This document shows positions 28,267-36,652 of a DNA stretch of 64,000 bases, one piece after another. Source of the stretch: Arcobacter suis CECT 7833 (GTDB taxonomy: Bacteria > Campylobacterota > Campylobacteria > Campylobacterales > Arcobacteraceae); NCBI RefSeq assembly GCF_003544815.1, contig NZ_CP032100.1:1550001-1614000 (forward strand), written 5' to 3'. The translations under genes were made by a program, and so were the position numbers. Position 1 is the stretch's first letter; every line of letters starts with the position of its first letter. Below the pieces are notes generated by a model. It did not search any database, was not told where the DNA came from, and was given only the letters and a program-made list of their open reading frames with translations.

Positions 28267-29922
28267 ATGAAATTAGAAAAATTTATATTTGATATTTTAG
28301 AAAGTCCAAAAAAATCATTTTTGATTTATTTTATTACTTTTGTTTTATTTGTTTTAAGTATTGTTACGTTTCCAACGCAAATTATAAAAGCAAAAATGCT
28401 TCCAAGTAAGGATTCTGATACTTTTTCTATTTATGTAGATTTAAAAGATGGTTCAAGTGTTTCTCAAACAAAAGAAGTAACTCAATGTATTGTAAACAAT
28501 CTTCAAAAAGAAAAAAATATTATCAATATTTCAGCTTTTATAAAAGAAGGTCAACCTTTGGATTTTGCAGCACTTGTAAAACAAAGTGCATTAAAAAACA
28601 AAGAATCTCAAGCTGAAATTATTGTAAATATAAAAAAACAAAAAGAAAGAGATATTACAAGTTACAATTTGATTAGTCAATTAAGATTTGATGTACAAAA
28701 AAACTGCTCTTTATATGAAGCAAACATCAAATTTATTGAACTTCCAGCAGGTCCTCCTGTATTAGCTTCAATTGTTACAGAAATTTATGGTGGAAATAGT
28801 TTTGAAAGTAGGAGAGATTTTGCACTAAAAATTGCAAATATTCTTAAAAATCAAAGTACATTAGTGGATATTGATGTACTTGCAGATAAAGATTTTATTA
28901 TGTACGAATTAGAATTAGATAATAGTAAAGCTATTATTAGTTTAGTTGATTTAGAACAATTAAAAAATACTTTGTTTTTAGCTTTTGAAGGTATGAATAT
29001 CTCTGTTGTAAATGATAAAAACGCACAAAGTCAAATTCCAATTTTTTTAAGATTAAATGATTCAAGAATTCTTCAAAACTCTTCAAAAGATGAATTAAAA
29101 AATAAACTTCAAAATCTAAAAATAGTAAATGCTCAAGGAAATATGATAAATATTTCAGAATTAGTAAAAATAAAAGAGATAATAAAAGAACCAACCATTA
29201 GCTCAAAAAATCTAAATTTATTAATAAATGTAATAGCAGAAACTTCTAAAGATAGTCAAATTTACCCTCTTTTAGATGCAAGAGAAGAAATGTTAAATAC
29301 TTTAAATACTGACTACGAAATAACAAAAACAAATATGTTAAATCTATCATTCATAAATAAAAAAACAAAAGAAAAGTTTGATTTAATTTTTGATGGAGAA
29401 TTAAAAGTAACAATTGATACTTTTATAGATTTAGGTGGAGCGTTTATTATTGCACTTGTTCTAATCTTCTTTTTGATGGTTATGTATTATAAAAGTTTTG
29501 CACTTTCAGGAGCTATTGTATTATCAAGTTTTATATCAATTATTGGAGTAATATTTGCCCATATAATTATGGATTTATTTACAAGTGATACTTTTTATTT
29601 AACAGCCACATCACTTATTGGATTTATTGGACTTATTGGAATAAACTCAAGAAATTCCACTTTAATCATTGATTTTTCAAAACAGCTAGTTCATGAAAAA
29701 AATCTTGACATTAATGAAGCAATAGCAAAAGCAACTGCAACGCGTTCTAAGCCAATAATTCTTACAGTTCTAACCATGGTATTCGCAAGTGCTTTAATAG
29801 CAAATGATGCAGTGTTTGGAGGTCTAGGAGTTGCACTTATTGGTGGAACTTTAATCTCTTATGTGGTTTCTATGTTTTTTGTGCCAGTTATCATCAAAAA
29901 CCAATTAAAAAAGATTTTATAA
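28267..29922 (+). CDS. RND efflux permease, C-terminal half (TM7-TM12)
   Basis: A 551-residue protein matching the second RND repeat. It starts with an amphipathic stretch, then TM7 (SFLIYFITFVLFVLSIVTFP), a periplasmic loop and TM8-TM12, including TM10 GLIGINSRNSTLIIDFSKQ, where an arginine occupies the place of the AcrB lysine. AGGA overlapping the previous stop is 6 nt before the ATG; a TTG 3 nt earlier is less likely. The two gene products must presumably assemble together to form a working pump. The drug or metal substrate is unknown. Confidence 0.87.
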   Translation: MKLEKFIFDILESPKKSFLIYFITFVLFVLSIVTFPTQIIKAKMLPSKDSDTFSIYVDLKDGSSVSQTKEVTQCIVNNLQKEKNIINISAFIKEGQPLDFAALVKQSALKNKESQAEIIVNIKKQKERDITSYNLISQLRFDVQKNCSLYEANIKFIELPAGPPVLASIVTEIYGGNSFESRRDFALKIANILKNQSTLVDIDVLADKDFIMYELELDNSKAIISLVDLEQLKNTLFLAFEGMNISVVNDKNAQSQIPIFLRLNDSRILQNSSKDELKNKLQNLKIVNAQGNMINISELVKIKEIIKEPTISSKNLNLLINVIAETSKDSQIYPLLDAREEMLNTLNTDYEITKTNMLNLSFINKKTKEKFDLIFDGELKVTIDTFIDLGGAFIIALVLIFFLMVMYYKSFALSGAIVLSSFISIIGVIFAHIIMDLFTSDTFYLTATSLIGFIGLIGINSRNSTLIIDFSKQLVHEKNLDINEAIAKATATRSKPIILTVLTMVFASALIANDAVFGGLGVALIGGTLISYVVSMFFVPVIIKNQLKKIL

Positions 29923-29928
29923 TCTTCT

Positions 29929-30528
29929 TTAATTGTATAATTGCATCTGTTTTATAGTCTCTTCATCTATTTTTGAATCTCTAGATTTTAATTTTTCTAT
30001 CAATCTATTTTTTTTCTCTTCATTTAAATTCTGCCCTACTTTTATTTTACAACTTATACTTTCAGGTTTTAACTCAAGAATAGCCGTTTTATCTAAGATT
30101 TTTGTATACATAGCTTTTTCATAGGCAATTTCTTCAAAACTATCTTCACTTTGAAATTTTTTCATTAAAGCGTTTAAAACTTTTGCTTTAATATTTCCAT
30201 CTTCAATAAAACTAATTGTTCCCTCAAATAACACCGAAGCAAAAAATTGAGTTGCAGGAGAAGCAGACATTGTGTCACTAAAAAATGAAGGAATAAAAGA
30301 GTAAGGTTTTACCACTAAAAAAGAGGCATTTGGATTTGATTTTATAGCTTCAATTTTTCTTCCTTCTTTTGCACCATGAAAAAAAATAGAGTTTTCAAAA
30401 AATACAAAATTTAATGCAACAACATAAGGTTTTCCATCACTTATTAAACTTAAACTTCCATATTCACAAGTTTCTAATACTTCATTTACACTATTTTCAT
30501 CTTTTACATCAAATTCAGCTCGTCTCAC
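29929..30528 (-). CDS. PNPOx-fold flavin-binding protein (NimA-like)
   Basis: A 199-residue cytoplasmic protein of the pyridoxamine 5'-phosphate oxidase-like split-barrel family: MRRAEFDVKDENSVNEVLETCEYGSLSLI, then KPYVVALNFVFFENSIFFHGAKEGRKIEAIKSNPNASFLVV. This resembles the FMN-binding nitroimidazole-reductase NimA group. The substrate is unknown. It lies 9 nt downstream of a second, smaller PNPOx-like gene. Both are divergent from a MocR regulator, so the three probably form one regulated unit. Confidence 0.82.
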   Translation of the reverse strand: MRRAEFDVKDENSVNEVLETCEYGSLSLISDGKPYVVALNFVFFENSIFFHGAKEGRKIEAIKSNPNASFLVVKPYSFIPSFFSDTMSASPATQFFASVLFEGTISFIEDGNIKAKVLNALMKKFQSEDSFEEIAYEKAMYTKILDKTAILELKPESISCKIKVGQNLNEEKKNRLIEKLKSRDSKIDEETIKQMQLYN

Positions 30529-30537
30529 TTTTTTTCC

Positions 30538-30903
30538 TTATGTAGTTTGATATGATTCTAAAATCTCTATTTTCATAACTGCTCTTGGCCATTCAAACTT
30601 AGCTTTTAAATCTTTATACTCTTTTGTGTCACTTGAAATCGAAGCATAACCTATTATTTTAACTCCCATTCCCATTCCATGAAGTCCCATAAGCTCTTTT
30701 GTTCCAATAACAACAATAACTCTGTTATCTTTTTTAAGTAACTCTTGCATTTTATTCATTCCTGCAACTGGAACAAAAATCTCACCATTTTTAAAAATCA
30801 CATAAGAGTTCCAAGTGTTTACAATATGTGGGAAATCTTCACATTTTGCTACTACACTAAAAACACCTTCATACTTTAATATGCTTTCTATTTTTTCATT
30901 CAT
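30538..30903 (-). CDS. Small PNPOx-like FMN-binding protein
   Basis: A 121-residue protein with the split-barrel flavin pattern: VFSVVAKCEDFPHIVNTWNSYVIF, GEIFVPVAGMNKMQELLKKDNRVIVVIGTKEL, and KIIGYASISSDTKEYKDLKAKFEWPRAVMKIEI. The length suits the short single-domain members of the PNPOx-like family, not true PdxH (about 200-220). It heads the two-gene minus-strand unit opposite the MocR gene. No substrate can be stated. Confidence 0.78.
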   Translation of the reverse strand: MNEKIESILKYEGVFSVVAKCEDFPHIVNTWNSYVIFKNGEIFVPVAGMNKMQELLKKDNRVIVVIGTKELMGLHGMGMGVKIIGYASISSDTKEYKDLKAKFEWPRAVMKIEILESYQTT

Positions 30904-30934
30904 TTTTTTTCCTATATTTTAAGTAATTCAAACG

Positions 30935-30970
30935 TATAATATCAAATATCTGTACTTTATAAAAGATACA
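30935..30970. promoter_or_regulatory. Promoter and operator-like region between PNPOx genes and MocR gene
   Basis: TATAAT lies at 30935-30940 on the plus strand. It is followed at 30951-30970 by TGTACTTTATAAAAGATACA, a near-palindrome with TGTA/TACA ends. The whole divergent intergenic space is only about 95 nt. GntR/MocR regulators often bind such sites next to their own genes. The assignment is by position and symmetry only; the arms are not perfect. Confidence 0.4.
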
Positions 30971-30997
30971 TTTTTGATTTTTTTAACAAGGACACTT

Positions 30998-32377
30998 TTG
31001 TATAAATTTGAACAAAACTCCACACCACTTTATATTCAACTATATGAACAAATAAAAGATGAAATTAAAACTAAACTAAAAGCCGGAACAAAACTAACTT
31101 CAATTAGAAAACTATCAAATGAATATAATCTTAGTAAAACAACCATACAAACTGCATATAATCAGCTATATGCGGAAGGTTATATTGAAAGTAAAAAGAA
31201 TAGTGGATATTTTGTATGTGAAGATATTTTCCAAAATTTTCAAACAAATAAAGATGAAAAAAAAGATGAAAATAAACAAGATTTTAATTATAAAATAGAT
31301 TTTTTTCCTGCACACTTAGCTAAAAGTTCTTTTCCAAAACAAACTTGGTTAAAACTTTATAATAAAGCTTTAAAAAATGATATTAATTATGGCATTTATC
31401 ACGATAAACAAGGGGAATTAGAATTAAGAGAAGAACTTTCAAAGTATCTTTTTTTTTCTAGAGCTGTTTTATGCAGTAGTGAACAAATTATTATTACAAG
31501 TGGATTTAGCGATAGTTTGTTTTTAGTAAGTGCAATTTTAAAAAAATTCTCAAATAAAATAGCTGTTGAATCCCCTTGTTATAATGTTGCAAAAAAAGTT
31601 TTTGAAATTTCTTCTTTAGAAATAGAAAATATTCCTATAAATTCTGATGGATTAAATATAAATTTATTGGAAAGAACAGATTGTAATGCTTTATATGTAA
31701 CACCTTCTCATCAGTTTCCAACAGGTGTTACAATGCCAATTTCAAATAGATTAAAACTTATTAATTGGGCAAAAAATAATGATGCTTTTATAATTGAAGA
31801 TGATTATGATAGTGAACTAAGTTATTATAATCGTCCTATTCCTTCGATGCAAGGTTTAGAAAATAATAACCATAGAATAATTTATCTTGGGACTTTATCA
31901 AAAGCTTTATCCCCTGCTTTAAGAATTTCTTACATTGTTTTACCAACTTCATTACTAAATTTTTATCATCAAATTTTTGATTTTAGATTTTCAGGTGTTT
32001 CTATAGATATTCAAAAAACATTAACTCTATTTTTAAAAGAAGGATATTGGGAAAAACACTTAAGAAAAATAAGAAATATAAATAGAAAAAAACATGATCT
32101 AATGAAAGAATTTTTAAAAGAGTTTTTGAAAGATGAAATAAAAATTTTAAGAGAAGGAAGTGGATTAAATTTTTTAATACAACCCCTTGTAAATATAAAT
32201 TTAGACAAACTTGATGAATTATGTAAACAAAAAGAGATAAAAATCTATTTTAAAGAGTTTTTTGATTTAGAAAAAGTTATTGCTTTGGGATTTGGTGGTT
32301 TTGAAGATTTTGAAATAAAAAATGCTATAAAAAATTTTAGTGAAGTTTGGTTTGAAACTAAATCATTCAATTTATAA
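30998..32377 (+). CDS. MocR-type regulator (GntR winged helix + aminotransferase-like domain)
   Basis: A 459-residue chimeric regulator. The GntR winged-helix N-terminal domain (PLYIQLYEQIKDEIKTKLKAG and IRKLSNEYNLSKTTIQTAYNQLYAEGYIES) is joined to a fold-type I aminotransferase-like domain, with the PLP lysine in IYLGTLSKALSPALRISYIV. Such proteins sense PLP or amino-acid adducts and control vitamin B6 or amino-acid genes. The TTG start given has AAGGA at 5 nt; a TTG 24 nt upstream lacks a site. Its divergent neighbours are two PNPOx-fold genes, the probable targets. Its 3' end overlaps the next minus-strand gene by 6 nt. Confidence 0.88.
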   Translation: MYKFEQNSTPLYIQLYEQIKDEIKTKLKAGTKLTSIRKLSNEYNLSKTTIQTAYNQLYAEGYIESKKNSGYFVCEDIFQNFQTNKDEKKDENKQDFNYKIDFFPAHLAKSSFPKQTWLKLYNKALKNDINYGIYHDKQGELELREELSKYLFFSRAVLCSSEQIIITSGFSDSLFLVSAILKKFSNKIAVESPCYNVAKKVFEISSLEIENIPINSDGLNINLLERTDCNALYVTPSHQFPTGVTMPISNRLKLINWAKNNDAFIIEDDYDSELSYYNRPIPSMQGLENNNHRIIYLGTLSKALSPALRISYIVLPTSLLNFYHQIFDFRFSGVSIDIQKTLTLFLKEGYWEKHLRKIRNINRKKHDLMKEFLKEFLKDEIKILREGSGLNFLIQPLVNINLDKLDELCKQKEIKIYFKEFFDLEKVIALGFGGFEDFEIKNAIKNFSEVWFETKSFNL

Positions 32378-33076
32378 AATTTCGAAAATTGATTTCTTAG
32401 AGTACTTTAAAGCATTTTTTATTAGTGTAATATATTTTGTATCTGTTATATTTTTATTAGCAAAATTAGAAAGATAAGGATCTAATTTTTGATTAAATAC
32501 TGTGTAGTTTGAAGAAGCATGAGCAAATAAATACTCTTCTTTTTCATTCATTTTTATTGAATTAAAAAGATATAACCACTCTTTGTAAAACTTCCCAATT
32601 TTTACCGTATGATTTTTACCAGTTAAAGGATTGTTATGTTTAATAATCATACATTTATTAAACTCATGAATTTCAATATCTTCAATTTTTATCTCGTGTA
32701 ACTCTTTAAAACTTTTAACAAATAAAAACGGTAACATTAAAAAAAGAATATTTAATAAATTTTTATTATCTTTTTTATTAATTTCAAAAAATTCAATATA
32801 TTTTTTAAAAAATGCTTCCATATCAAATGTCACTTCAGGACTTCTTGTTTTTACTTTGTTACTTATTGCGTTATTGATTTTAATATATTCTTCTTCACTA
32901 ATAGAATTTTCATTAAATAATTTTTGATTTAACTCTTTTAATTTTTTAGAAAAAATTCTAAATGTTCCATAAGATTTTTCATTAACATATTCAACAATAA
33001 AATCATATATGTTATTCTGATTTTTGATTATTTCTAATAATTTATTCTCAAAAATTTCTGCTTGACTTTTAGCCAT
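32372..33076 (-). CDS. Uncharacterised 234-residue protein, perhaps integrase-fold relic
   Basis: A lysine- and asparagine-rich protein with no signal peptide. The middle (LLNILFLMLPFLFVKSFKELHEIKIEDI, then a KHNNPLTGKNHTVKIGK strand pair) vaguely recalls the start of a tyrosine-recombinase catalytic domain. However, the R...HxxR...Y catalytic residues are not seen, so this is only a structural impression. It is not clearly linked to either neighbour: a MocR gene overlaps its 3' end convergently, and a 77-residue orphan lies downstream of nothing else obvious. Confidence 0.6.
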   Translation of the reverse strand: MAKSQAEIFENKLLEIIKNQNNIYDFIVEYVNEKSYGTFRIFSKKLKELNQKLFNENSISEEEYIKINNAISNKVKTRSPEVTFDMEAFFKKYIEFFEINKKDNKNLLNILFLMLPFLFVKSFKELHEIKIEDIEIHEFNKCMIIKHNNPLTGKNHTVKIGKFYKEWLYLFNSIKMNEKEEYLFAHASSNYTVFNQKLDPYLSNFANKNITDTKYITLIKNALKYSKKSIFEIL

Positions 33077-33143
33077 TGTAGCCCTTAGTTTATTTAAATA
33101 TTTTTTAAATAGTAAATAAAGTATTTATATAATTATGTAAGAT

Positions 33144-33377
33144 TTAGAACTGTGGTTCTTTAATACCATATTTTTCAAACCATCTCGTTTTCATAATTTC
33201 ATCTGTTGATAAATTTCTTAAAAATTCATCTTCTTGGTTATTAAAATATAATTCAGTCCATGTTTTACCCAGCCATTTATGTCTTTGTAAAGTTTTAGGT
33301 TCCATTATTTTTTCCCAATCATAACCACTTCTTTTGCTGGGGTTAAATACTGGAAATGGTCTTTGTATTCTACTCAT
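33144..33377 (-). CDS. Uncharacterised 77-residue protein
   Basis: A compact, aromatic- and tryptophan-rich protein (four Trp: SGYDWEKIM, HKWLGKTWTELYF, MKTRWFEKYGI) with balanced charge and no leader. The composition looks like a real folded protein, and GGAGAT stands just before the ATG. The family is not recognised. It lies 67 nt upstream of the 234-residue orphan on the same strand and may be in its operon. Confidence 0.6.
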   Translation of the reverse strand: MSRIQRPFPVFNPSKRSGYDWEKIMEPKTLQRHKWLGKTWTELYFNNQEDEFLRNLSTDEIMKTRWFEKYGIKEPQF

Positions 33378-33576
33378 TTTATCTCCAAAATTATATATTT
33401 TATTAGTTTTATATAATAATTATGTTAATTTTATATTAAATTTACTAAATAGTTTCTTATTATTTTTAAATAACTTAATGATTATATGAATTTTATAAAT
33501 ATTATTTATTATAATAAATAGAATTTCTGTGAGTCAAAATTGAATTAAGAAGGATTGTTTAAAATATAAAGGAAGG

Positions 33577-33645
33577 TTTTTGAAACATTTTTATTAACTC
33601 TTATCATATTTATTAAAATACTGATATATAACAATGTTTCAAAAA
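33577..33645. repeat. 13-bp inverted repeat in the longest gene-free stretch
   Basis: TTTTTGAAACATT at 33577-33589 and AATGTTTCAAAAA at 33633-33645 are perfect inverse copies 43 nt apart. They lie in the roughly 295-nt gene-free stretch between the transglutaminase-like gene and the 77-residue orphan. The remainder of the gap is AT-rich with no RNA gene or ORF that I can support. The repeat could form a large hairpin ending transglutaminase transcription, or be a protein-binding pair. Confidence 0.6.
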
Positions 33646-33672
33646 AAATAGATATAAAATTTAAATTATTCT

Positions 33673-34524
33673 TTAAACTTTAGTAACCCAAACTCCAACA
33701 CTAAGAGTTGAGCCAGAAACTCCAACAAATGAACCTGCTATTGGAGGAACATTATCAGGTAATCTTGAAACTGCAACTGCAATATGATCAGTTCCTACAA
33801 TATTTCCAGTTGTAGGATCAAAACCAATCCAGCCACCTCCTGGAATATAAACTTCTGCCCAAGCGTGAGTTGAGCCAACTTCATGGGACATTAATGGGGC
33901 ATATAAATAACCACTTATAAATCTTGTTGCTAAACCTAAACATTTAACAGCTTCCATAAATAAAAAAGCAAAATCTCGACAAGAACCTGAACCAAAAGCT
34001 AAAGTTTGTTTTACACTTTGAACACCTGCTTCTTCTCTTACTTTATATATAAAGTTTTTAAATATATAAGTTGTTAATTTTTGTAAAAGTGTATATGTTT
34101 GAATAGTTTCATTATATTTATAAACATTACATATCCAATTGTTTAAAAGGGTTCTTGTCTCTTCGTTTGGTAAAATCATATAAGAAGAAAGGATAAAATT
34201 GTCATTTGCAAGATATTTGAAAGGATAATTAATTGCATAATCAGATACTATAAAATTAAGAGGTGATTCATTATAATGTTGAATAATCACTTCACTTTCA
34301 ATAAAAAGTTGTTGGGTTGGAATGTCAAAAGTAGCAACGGCAACAGAATTATCTTCCACATCTCTGTGCCAAAATATTTTTGAGTCAGGAGTACTTTTTA
34401 AAGCAAAAGACTCAATTCTAAGTTCATAACTTTCTCTTGGTCTTAAAAGTAAGCTATGTGCGCCTAAAGTGACGCTACTTGAATAATTGTAGTATGTTCT
34501 GTGGATAATCTTATAGCGTTGCAT
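33673..34524 (-). CDS. Transglutaminase-like cysteine protease-fold protein
   Basis: A 283-residue protein with a bacterial transglutaminase-like N-terminal domain (YKIIHRTYYNYSSSVTLGAHSLLLRPR) followed by the core domain. The catalytic cysteine is in GSGSCRDFAFLFMEAVKCLGL (about 175-195), the histidine in GSTHAWAEVYIPGGGW and the aspartate in IGFDPTTGN. No signal peptide is seen. Relatives are often beside ATP-grasp/alpha-E genes; none is adjacent here. It probably acts as a protease or amidase, not a cross-linker; the substrate is unknown. Confidence 0.87.
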   Translation of the reverse strand: MQRYKIIHRTYYNYSSSVTLGAHSLLLRPRESYELRIESFALKSTPDSKIFWHRDVEDNSVAVATFDIPTQQLFIESEVIIQHYNESPLNFIVSDYAINYPFKYLANDNFILSSYMILPNEETRTLLNNWICNVYKYNETIQTYTLLQKLTTYIFKNFIYKVREEAGVQSVKQTLAFGSGSCRDFAFLFMEAVKCLGLATRFISGYLYAPLMSHEVGSTHAWAEVYIPGGGWIGFDPTTGNIVGTDHIAVAVSRLPDNVPPIAGSFVGVSGSTLSVGVWVTKV

Positions 34525-34561
34525 ATCTTATCCTTAAATAATTTTTTTATACTTCTTTCTT

Positions 34562-35023
34562 TTACAAATCAATAACCATAGCTATTTCATCACAAATAGG
34601 AAAATGTTTACATCTAATACAATCAGCCCAGATTTTATGTTCAGGAATCTCTTCTTTTGAAATTACTCTAAATCCACAGCTTTCAAAAAATCCTTGCTCA
34701 TAAGTCAAAGATAAAAGTTGTTTTATTCCATACTCTTTTGCTTCTTTTATACAAGCATCTACTAGTTTTCGCCCAAGTTTTAAACCTCTAAACTCTTTTG
34801 CCACCACTAAACTTCGCACTTCTGCAAGTCTTGGAGAGTGAATATGAGTTGCAGTAAATCCAGCCATTTTTCCATCTACTTCTACAACAGTATAAGAGCG
34901 AATTGTTGTTGCCATTTCATCTTCAGTTCGTAAAAGAATCTTTCCGCTTTGTACTTCTTCTTTTACTATATCTTGCATTTTTGTAATATCAGCTACGGTT
35001 GGCTTATAAAATCTAATGTCCAA
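34562..35023 (-). CDS. argA: GNAT acetyltransferase, N-acetylglutamate synthase-like
   Basis: A 153-residue single GNAT domain: FYKPTVADITKMQDIVKEE, the acetyl-CoA loop VRSLVVAKEFRGLKLGRKLVDACIKEAKEYGI, then GFFESCGFRVISKEEIPEHKIWADCIRCKHFPICDEIAM. The cysteine-bearing C terminus is characteristic of the short stand-alone NAGS-type enzymes of bacteria lacking classical ArgA, so a role in arginine synthesis is likely; the symbol is tentative. argC is present 21 kb away. Its start overlaps the engB stop by 11 nt. Confidence 0.72.
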   Translation of the reverse strand: MDIRFYKPTVADITKMQDIVKEEVQSGKILLRTEDEMATTIRSYTVVEVDGKMAGFTATHIHSPRLAEVRSLVVAKEFRGLKLGRKLVDACIKEAKEYGIKQLLSLTYEQGFFESCGFRVISKEEIPEHKIWADCIRCKHFPICDEIAMVIDL

Positions 35024-35615
35024 ATAAATATCCTGTAATTTTATTTTGTAAGTCTATCATACCCTTTTTTTTCAAGTTTGATATAAAAATTCCATCGGGG
35101 TATTCTCTTTTTAATTTTGCTAAATCATTCATTTTTAGTTTGTCTATTTTTGTAAAAGCTTGAATGATGATTTGATCGCCTCTTTTAATTGTTCTTAAAA
35201 ATTCATCCACATTTTTATCAATATCAAGTAAAGGATGTCTTGAATCAATCAAATGTACAAATATTTGTAAACATTGTCTTTGTTCTAAATAAGCAGTTAG
35301 ATTTCTATTCCATTCAGCTTTAATACTTTTAGAAACTTTTGCATAACCAAATCCTGGTAAATCCACAAATCTTGCATATAAATATGGTAATTCTTCATTA
35401 TCAGTTTTAAAATTAATTTCAAAATAGTTTATAAGTTGCGTTTTCCCAGGTGTTGAAGAAGATTTTGCTAAACCTTTTCTATTTGTTAATGTATTAAGTA
35501 ATGAAGATTTTCCTACATTTGATCTTCCTAAAAATGCAACTTCAGCTCTATCAGGACTTGGAGAATCCATAATTCCTTGTGCAGATTGTAAAAATTTAGC
35601 TTCTGTTATTCTCAT
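35013..35615 (-). CDS. engB: Ribosome biogenesis GTPase EngB (YsxC/YihA)
   Basis: A 200-residue GTPase needed for large-subunit assembly. G1 GRSNVGKSSLLN (about 30-41), G2-region SSTPGKTQLINYF, G3 DLPGFG (about 83-88), G4 TKID and G5-like ISNLKKKG are in order. The length is typical. It overlaps lptA by 4 nt upstream, and the NAGS-like gene downstream. EngB next to lptA/lptC/kdsC is a conserved Campylobacterota arrangement. Confidence 0.94.
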   Translation of the reverse strand: MRITEAKFLQSAQGIMDSPSPDRAEVAFLGRSNVGKSSLLNTLTNRKGLAKSSSTPGKTQLINYFEINFKTDNEELPYLYARFVDLPGFGYAKVSKSIKAEWNRNLTAYLEQRQCLQIFVHLIDSRHPLLDIDKNVDEFLRTIKRGDQIIIQAFTKIDKLKMNDLAKLKREYPDGIFISNLKKKGMIDLQNKITGYLFGH

Positions 35616-36106
35616 TTAGTTGTTCCTTTATCTTCACCACGATCCACATTTATTATAAATCTAACAGGTTTTTGTTCACTTCCTTTTACTCTAGCTTCTC
35701 CAGTTAATTGATTTACATAAATAGTATCACCATAAACTTTTCTATCATCATTTTTTTCTTGTAAATAACCATTACCTAAGATAGTATACTCTTCTTTTTG
35801 TGGTGAATAAATTACTTTATCCCCATTTCCAATATAATGTTTCTCTTTTGTAATTATTTCAAAATCAGCTTTTCCAGTAGCTTCATATTTTAAAGGAACT
35901 TTAGCATTATTTTTATCAGTTGTGAAATATACATCTACTCTATCTGCATTTAATTTATCTTGACCCATTTTTATTTTTACATTTCCTGTAAATATAGAAA
36001 CTCCCTTTTTATCATCAGCTTCAAAATTCTGTGCGTCTATTGTTAAAGTTTCACTTTGAGCAAATAAAATTGTAGAACAAAGTAGTGAACATATTAGATA
36101 TCTCAT
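35612..36106 (-). CDS. lptA: LPS transport periplasmic protein LptA
   Basis: A 164-residue periplasmic protein with leader MRYLICSLLCSTILFAQS. The OstA/LptA beta-jellyroll repeats follow (TIDAQNFEADDKKGVSIFTGNVKIKMGQDKLNADRVDVYF, shown in part, near 23-60). It forms the bridge carrying LPS from LptC to the outer membrane. It lies 12 nt after lptC and is coupled to engB. The paired lptC and the Kdo phosphatase gene kdsC next door support the assignment. Confidence 0.9.
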   Translation of the reverse strand: MRYLICSLLCSTILFAQSETLTIDAQNFEADDKKGVSIFTGNVKIKMGQDKLNADRVDVYFTTDKNNAKVPLKYEATGKADFEIITKEKHYIGNGDKVIYSPQKEEYTILGNGYLQEKNDDRKVYGDTIYVNQLTGEARVKGSEQKPVRFIINVDRGEDKGTTK

Positions 36107-36118
36107 TTTTTTCCTTTT

Positions 36119-36652
36119 TTAATTTTTCTTATTAACATCTATTTCAAAATGTGTATTTTTAGCTTTAATAAAACTTTTATTTATATCTAAATAAACAGTA
36201 TCACCTTTCAGAGAATGTTTATTATAAACTGCATCAAAAGGTTTAGTATTTGTTGCAATTCTTGTAATATCATCGTAAAAAAGTTCATTTGTATTTAACG
36301 TTATAAAATCATCTCTTCTATATTTTACATTATCTGTTAAAGTATAATTATCACCTTTTTTTACTATTAAATCTGCTTTTAACTTTTCAGTTTTAAAATC
36401 TTGAGTTTTATCTAAATTTTTTAAAAGAATATCTGCATTATACATTTCATCTCTATTTTCATATTTAATAGCATGAGTTGCGTATATAACTCTATTTATA
36501 TTTTCTTCATTAATTGTATACATAAAAGGTGATTCAAATATAACTAAAGGTGCATCTTTATCTACAATGTTTTTTTTCATATTTTCAACAGGAATAAAAT
36601 AAGCTCCTAAAGATATAATTAAAAGTAAAAAAGTAAAAAGTTTTATAGCCAT
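36119..36652 (-). CDS. lptC: LPS export protein LptC
   Basis: A 177-residue bitopic protein. One N-terminal membrane helix (IKLFTFLLLIISLGAYFI) is followed by a periplasmic jellyroll of the LptC/YrbK kind (NADILLKNLDKTQDFKTEKLKADLIVKKGDNYTLTDNVKYRRDD, shown in part). It hands LPS from LptBFG to LptA. Sequence identity in this family is low, so the call rests also on its place between kdsC and lptA. It overlaps kdsC by 10 nt. Confidence 0.85.
   Translation of the reverse strand: MAIKLFTFLLLIISLGAYFIPVENMKKNIVDKDAPLVIFESPFMYTINEENINRVIYATHAIKYENRDEMYNADILLKNLDKTQDFKTEKLKADLIVKKGDNYTLTDNVKYRRDDFITLNTNELFYDDITRIATNTKPFDAVYNKHSLKGDTVYLDINKSFIKAKNTHFEIDVNKKN

Noticed and set aside
33378-33672. Small ORFs, CRISPR repeats or RNA gene in the gap
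   Set aside because: No repeated units, no tRNA-like fold and no ORF with a ribosome site; only one inverted repeat was seen.
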